Part shown: positions 1 through 11,139 of the stretch, piece after piece
Layout: every line of letters begins with the position of its first letter
Numbering within the stretch: position 1 is the stretch's first letter
Origin: Timema cristinae
Taxonomy: Eukaryota; Arthropoda; Insecta; Phasmatodea; Timematidae
Assembly: GCA_039000515.1 (NCBI GenBank)
Contig: JBCFYV010000012.1
Coordinates: 122,604,605-122,668,604, forward strand
Direction of reading: 5' to 3'
Length of the DNA: 64,000 bases
Program-made: the position numbers and the translations under genes
The notes under the pieces: generated by a model
What the model was told of the DNA's origin: nothing
Databases searched by the model: none
Seen by the model: only the letters and a program-made list of their open reading frames with translations

Positions 1-69
1 TATATCAGCACACGATAATTTCTATGAGCGAGAGTGAAAGATCCTACCAATTTTTCCTGGGAAAGGTAT

Positions 70-153
<84 letters not shown>

Positions 154-318
154 ATCAGAGTTCCCTAACACGCTTCAACTAACACGGACCCGACGACTTT
201 ATTTTTCCTCCGAAGGAAGTCGTGCTACGGATTTTTATCACCCTAGAAAAATCCGTCGATCTCGGCTGGATTGAACCCACGAACATCGGGTACTGAGGCG
301 AGAACTTTATCTCAAGAC
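1..318 (-). mobile_element. tRNA-derived SINE remnant, family C
   Basis: Read on the minus strand, the right part looks like a tRNA (A-box-like GTGGTCTTGAGATAAAG near 310-295 and B-box-like GGGTTCAATCC near 278-268). The left end (GTGAAAATACCTTTCCC, then GGTAGGATCTTTC and CGCTCATAGAAAT) matches the 3' part of the copy at 9985-10195. Shared head and tail in two separate copies support one dispersed family. The body is interrupted by a dinucleotide microsatellite. The left end is cut by the window edge. Confidence 0.6.
72..155. repeat. (CA)n(TA)n(TG)n microsatellite
   Basis: Uninterrupted CA dinucleotides pass into TA and then a short TG run. It lies inside the family C SINE remnant. Confidence 0.95.
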
Positions 319-329
319 CACCGAGGTTG

Positions 330-476
330 ATGACATTAAAATATCCGGTCTACAGCAGACCCGACGTTAGTGACACATTCAACCACCAAGCGCTATAGTC
401 TATACGTGAGTGTGAGAGTAATCTCTGTTATTACTTTATTGTAACTCATCTGATAATGTTTCTGGTGTTAACGTCC
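330..476 (+). repeat. dispersed repeat D, copy 1
   Basis: This segment (GGTCTACAGCAGACCCGACG, then ACACATTCAACCACCAAGCG, ending GTTTCTGGTGTTAACG) is present in reverse complement at 53415-53576 with high similarity over about 140 bp. No coding potential was recognised. It begins where the family C SINE head ends, so it could be the flank into which that SINE inserted. Confidence 0.75.
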
Positions 477-1194
477 TCGGGAGAAATTTAACTGAGGTGG
501 AAACTTTAAAACTTGGGATATTTCGAGTGCATTTGTTAAATTTCCAAAATGGAAAATTCTTTCCCGTCCAATCTGTCGCCTTGACTCGCATTCCAGGTTA
601 ATAGCCAGATTAAACAACGGCAGTGTTTTTGTGCGACTTGTGTCACTTTTCCTCGTGGCAATGGAAACTCTCAAGCCTCGCTGGGAGAAAAAAGTTTTAT
701 TTGGTTTTACCTTCTCTCTCTCTCTCTCTCTCTCCGTTAGAGAGGCCCAGTTCTCGCTCTGCTCTTGAATTTTTCAGCATCAGACGAAGAGTAAGAGAGA
801 AAGCGCGAGAGATCAGAATGTGTGGAAAAGCATTTTTCTTGTCCGTGTAGGCCATCTTAAATTCATTTCATGGAGGCTTCTAAGTTAGTCGTGTTACTTT
901 TATTTTATAGCGTTTTTATTTCTGTGGAAATCTGAGAGAAAAATGTACAAGTCTAAAATAAAAATAATTTTATAAATCTTCAACAGATGGTTGAAACTTC
1001 TCTTGTTTCGGGACTGAACCATTTAAAAGGGGTTGGTGGCGGTTGAAAGGGGGTGGGGGGTATTTTATCTGTAGGTAGATAAGATGTGTTCTATAGCTAC
1101 AATCTTGTGTCATTGAATGGAGCTAAGTTGTAATGTTAAGTTGGGTAGTAGAGTTTGTAATAGTTTAAAGTCGACCGTATTTTATGTCTCTCAA
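477..1194. other. unassigned DNA with a (TC)n tract
   Basis: No gene recognised. It holds a short TC microsatellite at 711-734 and a G-rich patch near 1030-1060. Short open frames here have no family resemblance I can name. Confidence 0.5.
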
Positions 1195-1375
1195 CTTAAA
1201 TGGGTAATTCAGTTGCCCATACATTACCCAAACTCATGTAAAATTGCTTCGCCATCTCCTGGGTAATACAGTTCCATATACCTGGTAGTCCATACATATA
1301 CCCCTGGGTAATCCTAGTTCCCAATTACCCTGGTAGTGTACTACCAATATACCCTGGTAATCTAGTTATTATGAA
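1195..1375. repeat. degenerate tandem repeat, CCTGGGTAAT-type
   Basis: Repeated, imperfect copies of CCTGGGTAATxxAGTTCCxAxATACC occur, densest at 1258-1372. Units vary in length by several bases, so this is an old or low-fidelity repeat. Confidence 0.6.
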
Positions 1376-1854
1376 TTCTACTATTTTTACTTTGATCTAG
1401 ATAATAGTTAAGTGTCCCCATTTTATTTGAACTGAAACTTAACTATGCGGATATAATCCAACCACTAATTATGGCGGGGATTACTCAACCAATTGAAATG
1501 TATTTATTGACCAAACATAGCCCAGAAATATCATTAAAACAGTGACACTAATTGCGAGAAATTATCATGTGCAAACAAACTTAATGGATTAAACTACGTA
1601 GACTGTAAAATATAAATCTACTCTAAAATAAACTACAAAAAATACGGTATTGTTTAGTTTATATTTTGATTAATTTTTTAGGATGAAATATAAAATATTG
1701 TTATAGTTTTGAAGAGTTCTAGTAATTAGGGCTGGTATAGTATTAAAATCAGTTTTAACTTACAAGAGACTTAACAAACCAATCTAGAGCGTATAAATAT
1801 GTAGGGAAACTATAGGCATGTTGCTTAGAGAGGGGTTGGCAGGACTACAGTGAT
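1376..1854. other. unassigned AT-rich DNA
   Basis: No ORF, RNA gene or clear repeat recognised. Confidence 0.4.
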
Positions 1855-1965
1855 AAGCATACTTGAGTGAACCCAGACAAGATTCGAACCTCTGCCTCCT
1901 CCCAACAGGTATTCAGTATATTGTAAAGTTGGTGTCTTAGACCACGTGACTATAATTACAGGTTG
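1855..1965 (-). mobile_element. tRNA-like SINE remnant
   Basis: On the minus strand there is an A-box-like stretch (GTGGTCTAAGACACC) and a B-box (GAGGTTCGAATCTTG) about 40 bp apart, as in tRNA-derived SINE heads. No 3' tail could be assigned to families A or B. Confidence 0.5.
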
Positions 1966-2074
1966 GAACACATGGTACTAGGGGTGTTTGACCATTTGAA
2001 ACACAAGCGAGTCTAGGCTTATTTTTATGCAAAATTTATTTCAAGTTGAGATTTTGTAGGTTGTTACAAAACCA

Positions 2075-2410
2075 TAGTAGGGGCTAGCTAACTAACTAGC
2101 CAACCAGATAAATAGCTAACTGGTGAACTAATTAGCTAATCAAATAGCTCACTAACTGTCGAACCAGCTAACTAGTTAACTAATTAGAAAACCAATTAAT
2201 AACTGGATAGTTAAATATATAACTAAATAAATAACTAGCTAACAAACTGCCTAAATAAATAGTTAAAACTGTCTAACTAGCTATCAAAAATAGCTAACTA
2301 GCTGACCAACTAACGAGATTGTTAACTAGTTAACAAATTAAGTAGATAACTTACTATCTACCCAGAAAACTACGTATACTAATTAACCAGCAAACTAGCT
2401 AGATAACCAA
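2075..2410. repeat. low-complexity AGCTAACT-type repeat
   Basis: The whole stretch is built of permutations of ACTAGCTAACCA with an irregular period. It leads without a gap into the 80-bp satellite. Confidence 0.75.
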
Positions 2411-3353
2411 CTAGTTCTCTGATCTTAAGGAACTGGAGAGTTCAAGGTCACCAGAACGTAAGATCTCCATTCAACCCTACCTGACACAACTAACTCTTTG
2501 GTCTTAAGGAACTGGAGAGTTCAAGGCCACCAGAACGTAAGTTCTCCATTCAACCCTAACCTGACACAACTAACTCTCTGGTCTTAAAGGAACTGAGAGT
2601 TCAAGGCCACCAGAACGTAAGTTCTCCATTCAACCCTAACCTGACACAACTAACTCTCTGGTCTTAAGGAACTGAGAGTTCAAGGCCACCAGAACGTAAG
2701 TTTCTCCATTCAACCCTAACCTGACACAACTAACTCTCTGGTCTTAAGGAACTAGAGAGTTCAAGGCCACCTTAGAACGTAAGTTCTCCATTCAACCCTA
2801 ACCTGACACAACTAACTCTCTGGTCTTAAGAACTAGAGAGTTCAAGGCCAGAACGTAAGTTCTCCATTCAACCCTAACCTGACACAACTAACTTCTGGTC
2901 TTAAAGAACTGAGAGTTCAAGGTCATAGAACGTAAGTCTCCATTCAACCCTAACCTGACACAACTACTCTCTGGTCTTAAGAACTAGAGAGTTCAAGGCC
3001 ACTCAGAACGTAAGTTCTCCATTCAACCCTAACCTGACACAACTAACTCTCTGGTCTTAAGAACTGGAGAGTTCAAGGTCCTTAGAACGTAAGTTCTCCA
3101 TTCAACCCTAACCTGACACAACTAACTCTCTGGTCTTAAAGAACTAGGAGAGTTACAAGGCCAATTAGAACGTAAGTTCTCCATTCAACCCTAACCTGAC
3201 ACAACTAACTCTCTGGTCTTAAGGAACTAGAGAGTTCAAGGCCACCAGAACGTAAGTTCTCCATTCAACCCTAACCTGACACAACTAACTCTCTGTCTTA
3301 AGAACTAGAGTTCAAGGTCATAGAACGTAAGTTCTCCATTCAACCCTAACCTG
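2411..3353. repeat. satellite, about 80-bp unit, 12 copies
   Basis: Each unit reads TCTCTGGTCTTAAGGAACT, then GAGAGTTCAAGGCCACC, AGAACGTAAGTTCTCC and ATTCAACCCTAACCTGACAC. GGTCTT recurs at about 2421, 2500, 2580, 2660, 2740, 2822, 2897, 2973, 3053, 3132, 3214 and 3294. Spacing drops to 75-80 bp in the right half through many single-base indels. Most units contain TCAAGGCCA or TCAAGGTCA. The array ends exactly where a LINE remnant begins. Confidence 0.95.
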
Positions 3354-3703
3354 AACAACCTCCTTCAATTAAATTCTCACATTATCCTCCTATCGACGTA
3401 GTGACCTAACAAAGGGTCTTGTAGCGTCATCTTTCCCAACTAAAATGTTGTATACACGCCTGTCGCTAGCCACACGCGCTACATTTAACCCCACCTCATC
3501 CTGATCTCTTTATTATCCTTAATATGTCTCGGGATGTACACAAACCATGAAGATCTTCATTATGTAACTTTCTCCATTCTCCTGTTTGTTCATCCTTCTT
3601 AGACACAAATATCTTTCTCAATACTTTGTTCTAAAAAACCCTCAATTTATTATCTTGGTACATCTTTAGAAATTACACTTCCCTTCCGTAAAGAACAAAG
3701 GGT
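3354..3703 (-). pseudogene. LINE reverse-transcriptase ORF C-terminus, decayed
   Basis: The minus-strand translation reads, in order, KKDEQTGEWRKLHNEDLHGL, then DILRIIKRSG, QACIQHFSW and, after stops and a shift, RPFVRS.LRR.EDNVRI.LKEV. This is the recognisable C-terminal end of a non-LTR retrotransposon polyprotein (pattern WRKLHNEELH, RxIKSRRMRWAGHV, RPLGRPRRRWEDNI, LKEV). Several in-frame stops and at least one frameshift make it dead. Its 3' side abuts the 80-bp satellite. I do not assign a clade. Confidence 0.75.
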
Positions 3704-4599
3704 TGCACAATATTGGTAAAATGTATAATTTAATAGCTTGGCTTATATTATATTTCCTTATAAAATACATGTTTTAGTTTAAATAATGACTTTTCATCAT
3801 AGGTAATATTTCAAAATGTATTTTCGTTACAGCAGTGCTTAATTCAATAAAGCCGCTAACAATAATTTATTAGCTCCATTTTACGTACCTTTAAGATTTA
3901 TTTTATATTTAGTACAATATATTTCATTAAAATGCATTTTCATAACACATTGAAGCGTTTGTTTTTATTAAATTTGACATTTAAATATGATGAACTATGA
4001 TAACAGACGGTGACAGTAATTTAGGGTTCTGAGAATATTTAATCTTTAAACACACTGATTTTTGTCAAATAAAATGGTTGAATTTAGTTAGACAAACGCT
4101 ATTAAAAGTCGGCATATTAAAGGCAATTTTTTTTGTGTCAAAAAATTGTAAAAAAATTAATCAACTCAAACTTAAAACTTCAACTAAACAACAACAATTA
4201 CAATTAAATTTCAATTTCTTAGTTAATAAAAAAAAAGTCCTTTGTTCATAAAATGTCTGTCATAAAAGTCAGATCAAACACACATTTTACTTTTTATTTA
4301 CCAAGAGTATTTGGTTAAGAGAAATATTTTTTCCAGATTAGAATTTTTTTTAATAGTGCTTCTGGTAGTTTCAGACAAAGAACAATGTCGTCCACTACTA
4401 AGTCAAATGCTAAAAGTATGTGTACTGTATAGTTTGGATATAGTTAGTACTCATTAAAATCGTTTTAATTGACCATTAATTGCATATAAAAAGCAAATTA
4501 ATCAATTTCGTGAAAAGATTCGAACTCTTTTTAGTCGTGTGTATAATACTTTCAAAAATATAATAATAGACTTTCAAACAGTTATTTTAAAATTTAGAA
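3704..4599. other. unassigned AT-rich DNA
   Basis: Very AT-rich, with short A and T runs. No gene, RNA or repeat unit recognised. Confidence 0.4.
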
Positions 4600-4836
4600 C
4601 TGCGTCTTACTACCCGTCCAGGTTATACGCATAGGTACTAATTACCTTGATGTGTTAGGGAAAACGGAGGGGTTAGATTTAGAAGAACTGTACCCACATT
4701 TGCGTGGAGGGAGAACGGAAAACCATATAAGATAAACAACCCTCAGTACACCCTACCGAGTTTCGAACCTTGACCTCCCGTTCATCGGCAGTCTAGTCTA
4801 CTGCGAGAGTAGCGCCCTAGATCATGTGGCCATCGA
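4600..4836 (-). mobile_element. SINE family B (tRNA-Leu-like head)
   Basis: Minus strand. The head at the right end has ATGGCC-type start, GATCTAGGGCGCTACTCTC, then GATGAACGGGAGGTCAAGG and TTCGAAACTCGG. The body contains CCTCCACGCAAATGTGGGTA. The 3' end is GTATAACCTGGACGGGTAGT. The head resembles tRNA-Leu (GGCCG, GGTCTAAGGCGC, GGTTCGAATCC). It forms a head-to-head pair with the copy at 4919. Confidence 0.8.
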
Positions 4837-4918
4837 ACAGGATGATGTGATAAGCAAAAGTTAGAAATAAAAATAACACGTCTCGCGACATTTCACTGTT
4901 CCTATTAATATATATATT

Positions 4919-5169
4919 TATTACACCTACTTCAGTGGCCGCATGATCTAAGGCGCTATTCTCGGATTGGACTAAACTGCCGATGACGGGGAGGTCGGGG
5001 TTCGAATATAGGTTGGGTGTACTGAGGGTGGTTTTTCCAAATGGGTTTCTACTCTCTTTCCACTCAAATGCGGGTACACTTCCTCTAAGTATAACCTTCT
5101 TAATTCTTTAAACTATTATCGTAACTAGCACATAAGTGTATAACCCGAAAGGGTAGTAAAACGCGGTGC

Positions 5170-5217
<48 letters not shown>

Positions 5218-5240
5218 TGATGATGATGATGATGATAATA
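4919..5240 (+). mobile_element. SINE family B with (AAT)n(GAT)n tail
   Basis: Plus strand. The head is GTGGCCGCATGATCTAAGGC, then GATGACGGGGAGGTCGGGG and TTCGAATATAGG. The body has GGGTGTACTGAGGGTGG and CAAATGCGGGTACACTTCC. The 3' hairpin-containing tail is TATAACCCGAAAGGGTAG, then AAACGCGGTGCT, ending in about 17 AAT and then GAT triplets. This is the best preserved family B copy. Confidence 0.85.
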
Positions 5241-6258
5241 GCACATTTGTTGTTATGTAGATTTAGAGAGAGTAAAAGATAGAAGAAGATGAATAGATGT
5301 CCATCAATAATATTTATAAACATAGATGAGAATTGATTATAGTCTTATTTTCCTTCATTAAACTTTTTTCATTCTTTTTTTCAAATATTGAGGACAAACG
5401 CATTTCAATTTATCTAAATTACAGCCACGAGTATTAAAACACTAGTAATAATAGTAAAAAAAAAGGAACGGTATTCACCCAGTCATAAAACAGTATTCCC
5501 CACTTGACGACTCAACATAACAACGTCCATTACCGACCAATAAAGACCGGCTCCCCCCCCCCCCCCCCATTACATCCCATTAACACATCATCGACCAACA
5601 GGAAGAGGTCATTTGGTCGGTCGAGGCGGTAAATTGCGTGGCGCTCTCGTTGTTCTGGGGTCCTGTTGTCGTTCGCGCTAGGTGACGGCAGACAACAATA
5701 ACAAATTAACGTGAATTCAATGACGATTTCTGTGATGGGGGGGGGGGGGGGAAGGCTGAACTGACTATGTTTACTTCTAGTTTATCTGTGGAAACACCCA
5801 TTTGTTTTTTATACACTGTCACGCGTGTTCGAAAATAGTTGATGCCCGGCTGATTGAAGTGATGTTAGAAAATACATTGTCAGGGTGCCAGAGAGGGTGA
5901 CTGGCACTCAACAACAGGGGTGAGGGTGTAAGGTGGTGGCAAGTGCTTCAGACTAGCACCTGGACCTGACCTATTTCCTGTCTACACTAGTTGTAGTGGT
6001 GGACCTTGTCTCTACCGGATGGCCTATTACAACAGTAATCGCTTGTATAGCCTCAATTATTTCCACTAGTATTTCGATATAGTACCTGTTTAACACAACA
6101 TTGGTTTTAGCGCGTTTTTAATGTAATAATTCTAGTATATTTACCAATATGATAAAATTTATAAAGAACTTTTATTTTAATGTTCGAGAGATGGCTGATA
6201 ATTTAATTCATAGTAATTTTGCTAATAAAGTGAGTTATATGATTTATGAGCTGATACA
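5241..6258. other. unassigned DNA with poly-C and poly-G tracts
   Basis: Contains a run of 16 C at 5553-5568 and a run of 15 G at 5737-5751, about 170 bp apart. No gene or family-assignable repeat recognised. The 5570-6000 part is less AT-rich than its surroundings. Confidence 0.5.
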
Positions 6259-6561
6259 CATCTCTGTTATTATTATTATTAGCACCGCGTCTTACTACCC
6301 GTTCGGGTTATACGCACTTACGCTAATGTGTAATGGTAGGGTGATTGTGAGATAAATGAAGGACCTACAGTTTAACGTGGAATCCGAACCACGGTGGAGG
6401 CCTGGCATTCCTCACATTCACAAGATGTCTTGTCAAAGGTGAAGGAAGGGTTTGGTAATCAGATAAATCTTTGCCGGGACCGAGGATTGAACCCCGGCCG
6501 CCAGCATAGAAGTCTGACACCTTACCCCTAGACCGCCAGGTCACCTACCATCTCTGTTATT
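6259..6561 (-). mobile_element. SINE family A, full length with target-site duplication
   Basis: Minus strand. The head (right end) is GGTGACCTGGCGGTCTAGGG, GTAAGGTGTCAGACTTC, then GGGGTTCAATCCTCGGTCC with A and B boxes. The 3' tail is TATAACCCGAACGGGTAGT, AAGACGCGGTGCT, (AAT)n. It is flanked by identical 13-bp duplications CATCTCTGTTATT at 6259-6271 and 6549-6561, which proves retroposition. Confidence 0.92.
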
Positions 6562-7248
6562 GTATTTTCATTGATATCATGAACTTTGTAAATGTCATTG
6601 GTCTCTTGTTTATTGTAATTACACATTGGGTGGTTATTTTAGACTTGAATAAGCATTTTCATTTTTTTTCCCGAAAAAAATATTCATGAATATGGTTTCA
6701 TACCTCTAACGATTTATGATAATTGAATGGATTGAATTGGAAAACAATTATTGTCAGAAACTAATTTTAATTAAAATAGTTGAAGTGTATTTGATAAAAT
6801 CCATTTTTATATATTCACCCTTTAATAAACTACCCTTAATTCTAGGGTTAGACATGTAATTCCAAAGAACCGTTTTAAAAACCTTATGAAAACTCTAAAT
6901 ACCAGATTTTATCCCGATCAGTAAAATAGTTTAGGCTCTAGGATTAGATACAGACAGACAACTACCACGAAAACCACTTTTTTGGGTCCAGGGAATCATG
7001 AAACGTCACCACCCATAAAAACGTCAAATGTGATTTTTCTATCATCACAATACTTTCTTTCTCCGGGAATCTATACAAAATAAAAAAGACTCATGTTTTA
7101 TTCGTTTTGGACTTTTTATTTCAATTGATCCTATTTTCAGATCGACATACCTGTCAGTTCAAAAACATTACTTTAAGTCTACTTTCATGTATTTATAAGT
7201 AACGTAATATGCTCTGCTAATAAAGATTTCAACATCTTATATATCCAC
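6562..7248. other. unassigned AT-rich DNA
   Basis: No gene or assignable repeat seen. Confidence 0.4.
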
Positions 7249-7483
7249 TTTGGTGGCTGTGTAGTCTAAGGCGTCACTCTAGCAATACCAAATGATGGGG
7301 AGATCGATGTTCGAAACTGGTTAAGTGCACTAAGACGGTTTTTCAGTAAATTACTCCACCAATTCTATTTCAAGTAAATGTGGGTACATTTACTGTAAAT
7401 TCAACCTTCATCATCATTAACCCATTAGCGTGATTAGTATAGTTGTACAGCCCAAACGGGCAGTAATATACGGTGCTAAAAAT
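7249..7483 (+). mobile_element. SINE family B, diverged
   Basis: The head is GGTGGCTGTGTAGTCTAAGG, then GATGGGGAGATCGATG and TTCGAAACTGG. The body has AAATGTGGGTACATTTAC. The tail is CAGCCCAAACGGGCAGTAAT, then CGGTGCT. It is followed within 25 bp by another family B copy in the same orientation. Confidence 0.75.
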
Positions 7484-7504
7484 TAATATCTTATATGTAT
7501 TCCC

Positions 7505-7725
7505 TGTTCAGTGGCTGCATTGTTTAAGTCGTCACTCTCGTGTTATACTGCCCTACTGATGACGTGGAGATTGGTTTTGAATCCCGGTTGAGACTAATTA
7601 GGGTGTTTTTCCCTCAAATGTTTTTTTTATTTTCGTTTCACGCAAATGCGGGTATATTAACTCTAGAACGCTTCTTTCCTTATCCGTGGCACATCAGATA
7701 AATTATTATATATGCGTATAATATT
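7505..7725 (+). mobile_element. SINE family B, diverged, tail degraded
   Basis: The head is CAGTGGCTGCATTGTTTAAG, then GATGACGTGGAGATTGG and TTTTGAATCCCGG. The body has CGCAAATGCGGGTATATTAA. The 3' tail is only faintly recognisable. Confidence 0.65.
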
Positions 7726-8293
7726 AATAGGTGGTAAAAAGGGTGATAAAAGAAAGGAGAGAGGTTAAATACATCTGTTAAAATATGTATCTAACTGTAA
7801 AACACACATTCCTCTCTACATCTACTAATATCTGCTCTAAAAGGTTGTTTCTATGTTGAACCGCACTGTCTTCCCATGCGAGTAATGTGAGATGACATGA
7901 TCCGACACTCTGTTCAATCAGGGGATCCCTGTGGTCGTTGTGACACCTCCACTTCTATCTCTCTCTTCCCGTGGAGTCCGTGCGTGTCCGTGTGTAAACC
8001 CCCTGAAGACCCCGTACGGCCGGTGGACAGACAAGGTTGCCAAACTTACCGCCGTGTAGGAGCTAGGAGCGTGGTACAACACTTCTAGTCAAACATTTAT
8101 GTAGAGCGTATTATGTTTAGTGACATTCATCTTCACTTAAATATGACTTGAACTGCTTATTACATCTACAATATTGGCTACAGCATACCACCTCAAGTTT
8201 CACAAACTACTCATTCACCACTGGGAGAAACAAAACTTTACTCTCATTAATTACAAATATTACGATACAAAGATCTCCTTTTTCCCCGTTTTA
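7726..8293. other. unassigned DNA
   Basis: No gene recognised. A less AT-rich patch lies at 7880-8060, where a 63-codon open frame shows no domain I know. Confidence 0.4.
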
Positions 8294-8600
8294 TTTTATT
8301 AAAAGTCGGTGACCTGGTGGTCTAGGGGTAAGGTGTCAGACTTCTGTGCTGGCGGCCGGGGTTCAATCCTCGGTCCCGGCACAGATTTAGCTGATTACCA
8401 AACCCTTCCTTCACCTCTGACAAGATATCTTGTGAATGTGGGGAATGCCAGGCCGCCACCGTGGTTCGGATTCCACGTTAAACTGTAGGTCCTCCATTTC
8501 ATCTCACAATCACACTACCATTACACATTAGCGTAAGTGCGTATAACCCGAACGGGTAGTAAGACGCGGTGCTAATAATAATAATATATTTTTATTAAAA
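8294..8600 (+). mobile_element. SINE family A with target-site duplication
   Basis: Starts at GGTGACCTGGTGGTCTAGGG (8309) with B-box GGGTTCAATCCTCGG. It ends with TATAACCCGAACGGGTAG, AAGACGCGGTGCT and a short AAT tail. Identical 11-bp duplications TTTTATTAAAA lie at 8294-8304 and 8590-8600. Confidence 0.92.
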
Positions 8601-9984
8601 AAACTAATACATATAATCAAAAACATAACAACCAGAATCAAAAATTCTCTTTTATCGTCTTTTTCATAAATTTACAGTTTATCCAACAGTATAATGAAAT
8701 AATTAAATATATATAATATTTGTCAAAACCACAAAAATGAGTATTTTTAAGTATTAAGGTTTTTAATATTATTTTAGGCTTTATATTTATTTGGGAATCA
8801 AACTCAGGGAGACTGACAATTGGTTCAATCAGGTGACCTTAATTACAGGTTAATTACCAGTACCGGTATTATATGTTTAATGGGTAATGCTAAGAGGATA
8901 TCTACGATTAAGCTAGCCGGGATTTATTTTATAATACCTATTTTAATTTAAAATAAAACACTATGCTAATATCACTGTTAATATTAATTGACTGTGTGGA
9001 GTGATGTCCTATTTTATTCGCCATTTGGCGTTTAGTCTTTTTGTTTCGCAATTACTGTCAAATATGTGGATTAATTATAATTAATTTTGAATTTGACGTT
9101 CTTTGAACCTAGGCCAAACGAAATTGGCGTAGTTTTTTAATATATATACTTTGGATCATGGCAAGTTTCAAACCACGTGATCAACGATTGTTATCTGTGA
9201 ATATAGTGTACTATTGAATAATGGATTGATTTTATTTCTATGTAACTTGTTCACCAAGATGAACATCGACTTAAATTCCAATAATAAATTAAAGGATATA
9301 TTTTAACTCGAGATCCCAAAGAGAAATGTTTGAACTGTAGTAACGATTAAAACATGGCAGGAGCAAAGTCTATTTTTCCCAGATATACTAACATTATTAT
9401 TAGGTGTTCTGTCCTTTCGGTAGATCTAGTGACTTGTCCAAATTAAGTCCTTCAGCCGGTCCTATAAATCGGATATATTATATATATATATATATAATAC
9501 ATATGTCGTGAAACGTCATCTTCTTTTCTTGTTTGAGGTCATACATTAGTTGCATTTGGGGTTTTCTTCGAACTATTAGTAACAACACTAACAATAATAA
9601 CAATAAAAACAAGTTTGTAATATCTTCTCAAAATTTTATTTGAGAGAAATATTGTTCGTTGTTATTGTTGTATAAAGGACACTATTGTTGATCAATACAA
9701 ACAAAAAAAGGGAGACCTATTGATTGTTTATGTTAACAACTCTCCCCCTCCTCCCCCCCCCCCCACTAGTGGAAATGTTACAGGTTCTTGTTGGATTGAC
9801 AGCTGTCCCTGTGATCCCTAGGTAGACCCACGAGAAATATGACATGTGTTGAGTGACGCATGCGCGGAGACCAATTCGGTCTCGTCACACTTTTATTAAA
9901 ATACTGACGTGATGAAAATGTGGGGGAGGGGGGGATAGCGCCCTAATGTCAAGTATCATCACATTGCTTACGTTGTCATTTGTC
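8601..9984. other. unassigned AT-rich DNA
   Basis: Contains a possible worn tRNA-like fragment near 8795-8850, a (TA)n run at about 9476-9497 and a C-rich run near 9745-9766. No gene recognised. Confidence 0.4.
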
Positions 9985-10195
9985 AACTTCGGTGCTCTTG
10001 GGGTAAAGTCATCATCTAACGACCCGATGTTCATGGTTCATATCCAGCCCAGGTCAACAGATTTTTCTTAATCCTTCGGAGAGTAATTAAATCCGTTGGC
10101 CTCATCTGAAAGTTATGTGAAAATACCTTTCCCGGACAAAATTTGTAGGCACTTTCTCGCTCTCTCGTAGAATTTCAATGCGGAAGGTAACGGAA
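9985..10195 (+). mobile_element. SINE family C, second copy
   Basis: tRNA-like head GGTGCTCTTGGGGTAAAGTC with B-box-like CATGGTTCATATCCAGCC. The body has TTCGGAGAGTAATTAAATCC. The 3' part GTGAAAATACCTTTCCCGG, then GTAGGCACTTTCTCGCTCTC, parallels the minus-strand copy at 1-318. Confidence 0.65.
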
Positions 10196-10808
10196 AAACA
10201 CCACCCTTTCTGAACTTTTTAATACATGTGATTTACACCAGTGGGTGCGGGAATCACTAACCAGCCAAAGGGCTGAGTTCATGCCCAGCTCCGGACGGAT
10301 GGAAAGCGCATAAAAACAAACTTACAATGTTGACTCATCAATCAAAAACTAATGTTGTCATTTTCTGAATTAAAACAAAACGAAAACGAGAGCCGTGTTG
10401 ATATATTTAGATGTATGTAGAGATATATTTATTTGTAAAATGAATTGTTATTTACACACTCGGTTTGTGTCGACTAGTCAAATAAAACGGTTAAGGTTGA
10501 ATTAAATAAATACCGTGTGGACGTTACCCAACTTTTTCATCCATCTTGACAGAAGCATCAAGACGAATTGGGAATATTTATTCTTATTCTGCTTTTTGGG
10601 TTAAAGGTTGCATTTCCAGACCTTTATCCCGTGGAAGGCGGGGGTAGATCCAGAGGGGGGTATGGGGGCACGCGACACCCCTCAAGAATTTGTTGTTATT
10701 ATAATTAACAATAATAATTAAAAAATTAAACCCATGATATCTATGTTATGCTAATGGCTATCACTCATTAACGAATATGATTGTCTTCTACGGATATTGT
10801 CAGCTTAG
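10196..10808. other. unassigned DNA
   Basis: A weak tRNA-like B-box (GAGTTCATGCCCAGC) is visible near 10277-10292. Otherwise nothing recognised. Confidence 0.35.
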
Positions 10809-11134
10809 AGTGTGGGTATTATATATATATATTATTATTATTAGCATCGCGTCTTACAACCCATTCGGGTTATATGCACTTACGCTAATGTGTAATGAAA
10901 GGGTGATTGTGAGATGAAATGGAGGACCTACAGTTTAACGTGGGATCCGAACCACAGTAAGGCCTGGATTCCACACATTCACAAATTGTGATTAATACAC
11001 GTCTTGTCAGAGGTGAAGGAAGAGTTTGGCAATCAGATAAATCTGTGCCTGGGACCGAGGATTGAACCCCGGACCCCCAGCACAGAAGTTTGACACCTTA
11101 CCCCTAGACCGCCAAGTCACCAGTGTGGGTATTA
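10809..11134 (-). mobile_element. SINE family A with target-site duplication
   Basis: Minus strand. The 3' tail side is at 10838-10880 (AGCATCGCGTCTTAC, then CCCATTCGGGTTAT) and the head is at the right (GGTGACTTGGCGGTCTAGGG). Identical 13-bp duplications AGTGTGGGTATTA at 10809-10821 and 11122-11134 bracket it. The duplicated target adjoins the LINE remnant that follows. Confidence 0.9.
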
Positions 11135-11139
11135 GGTGG

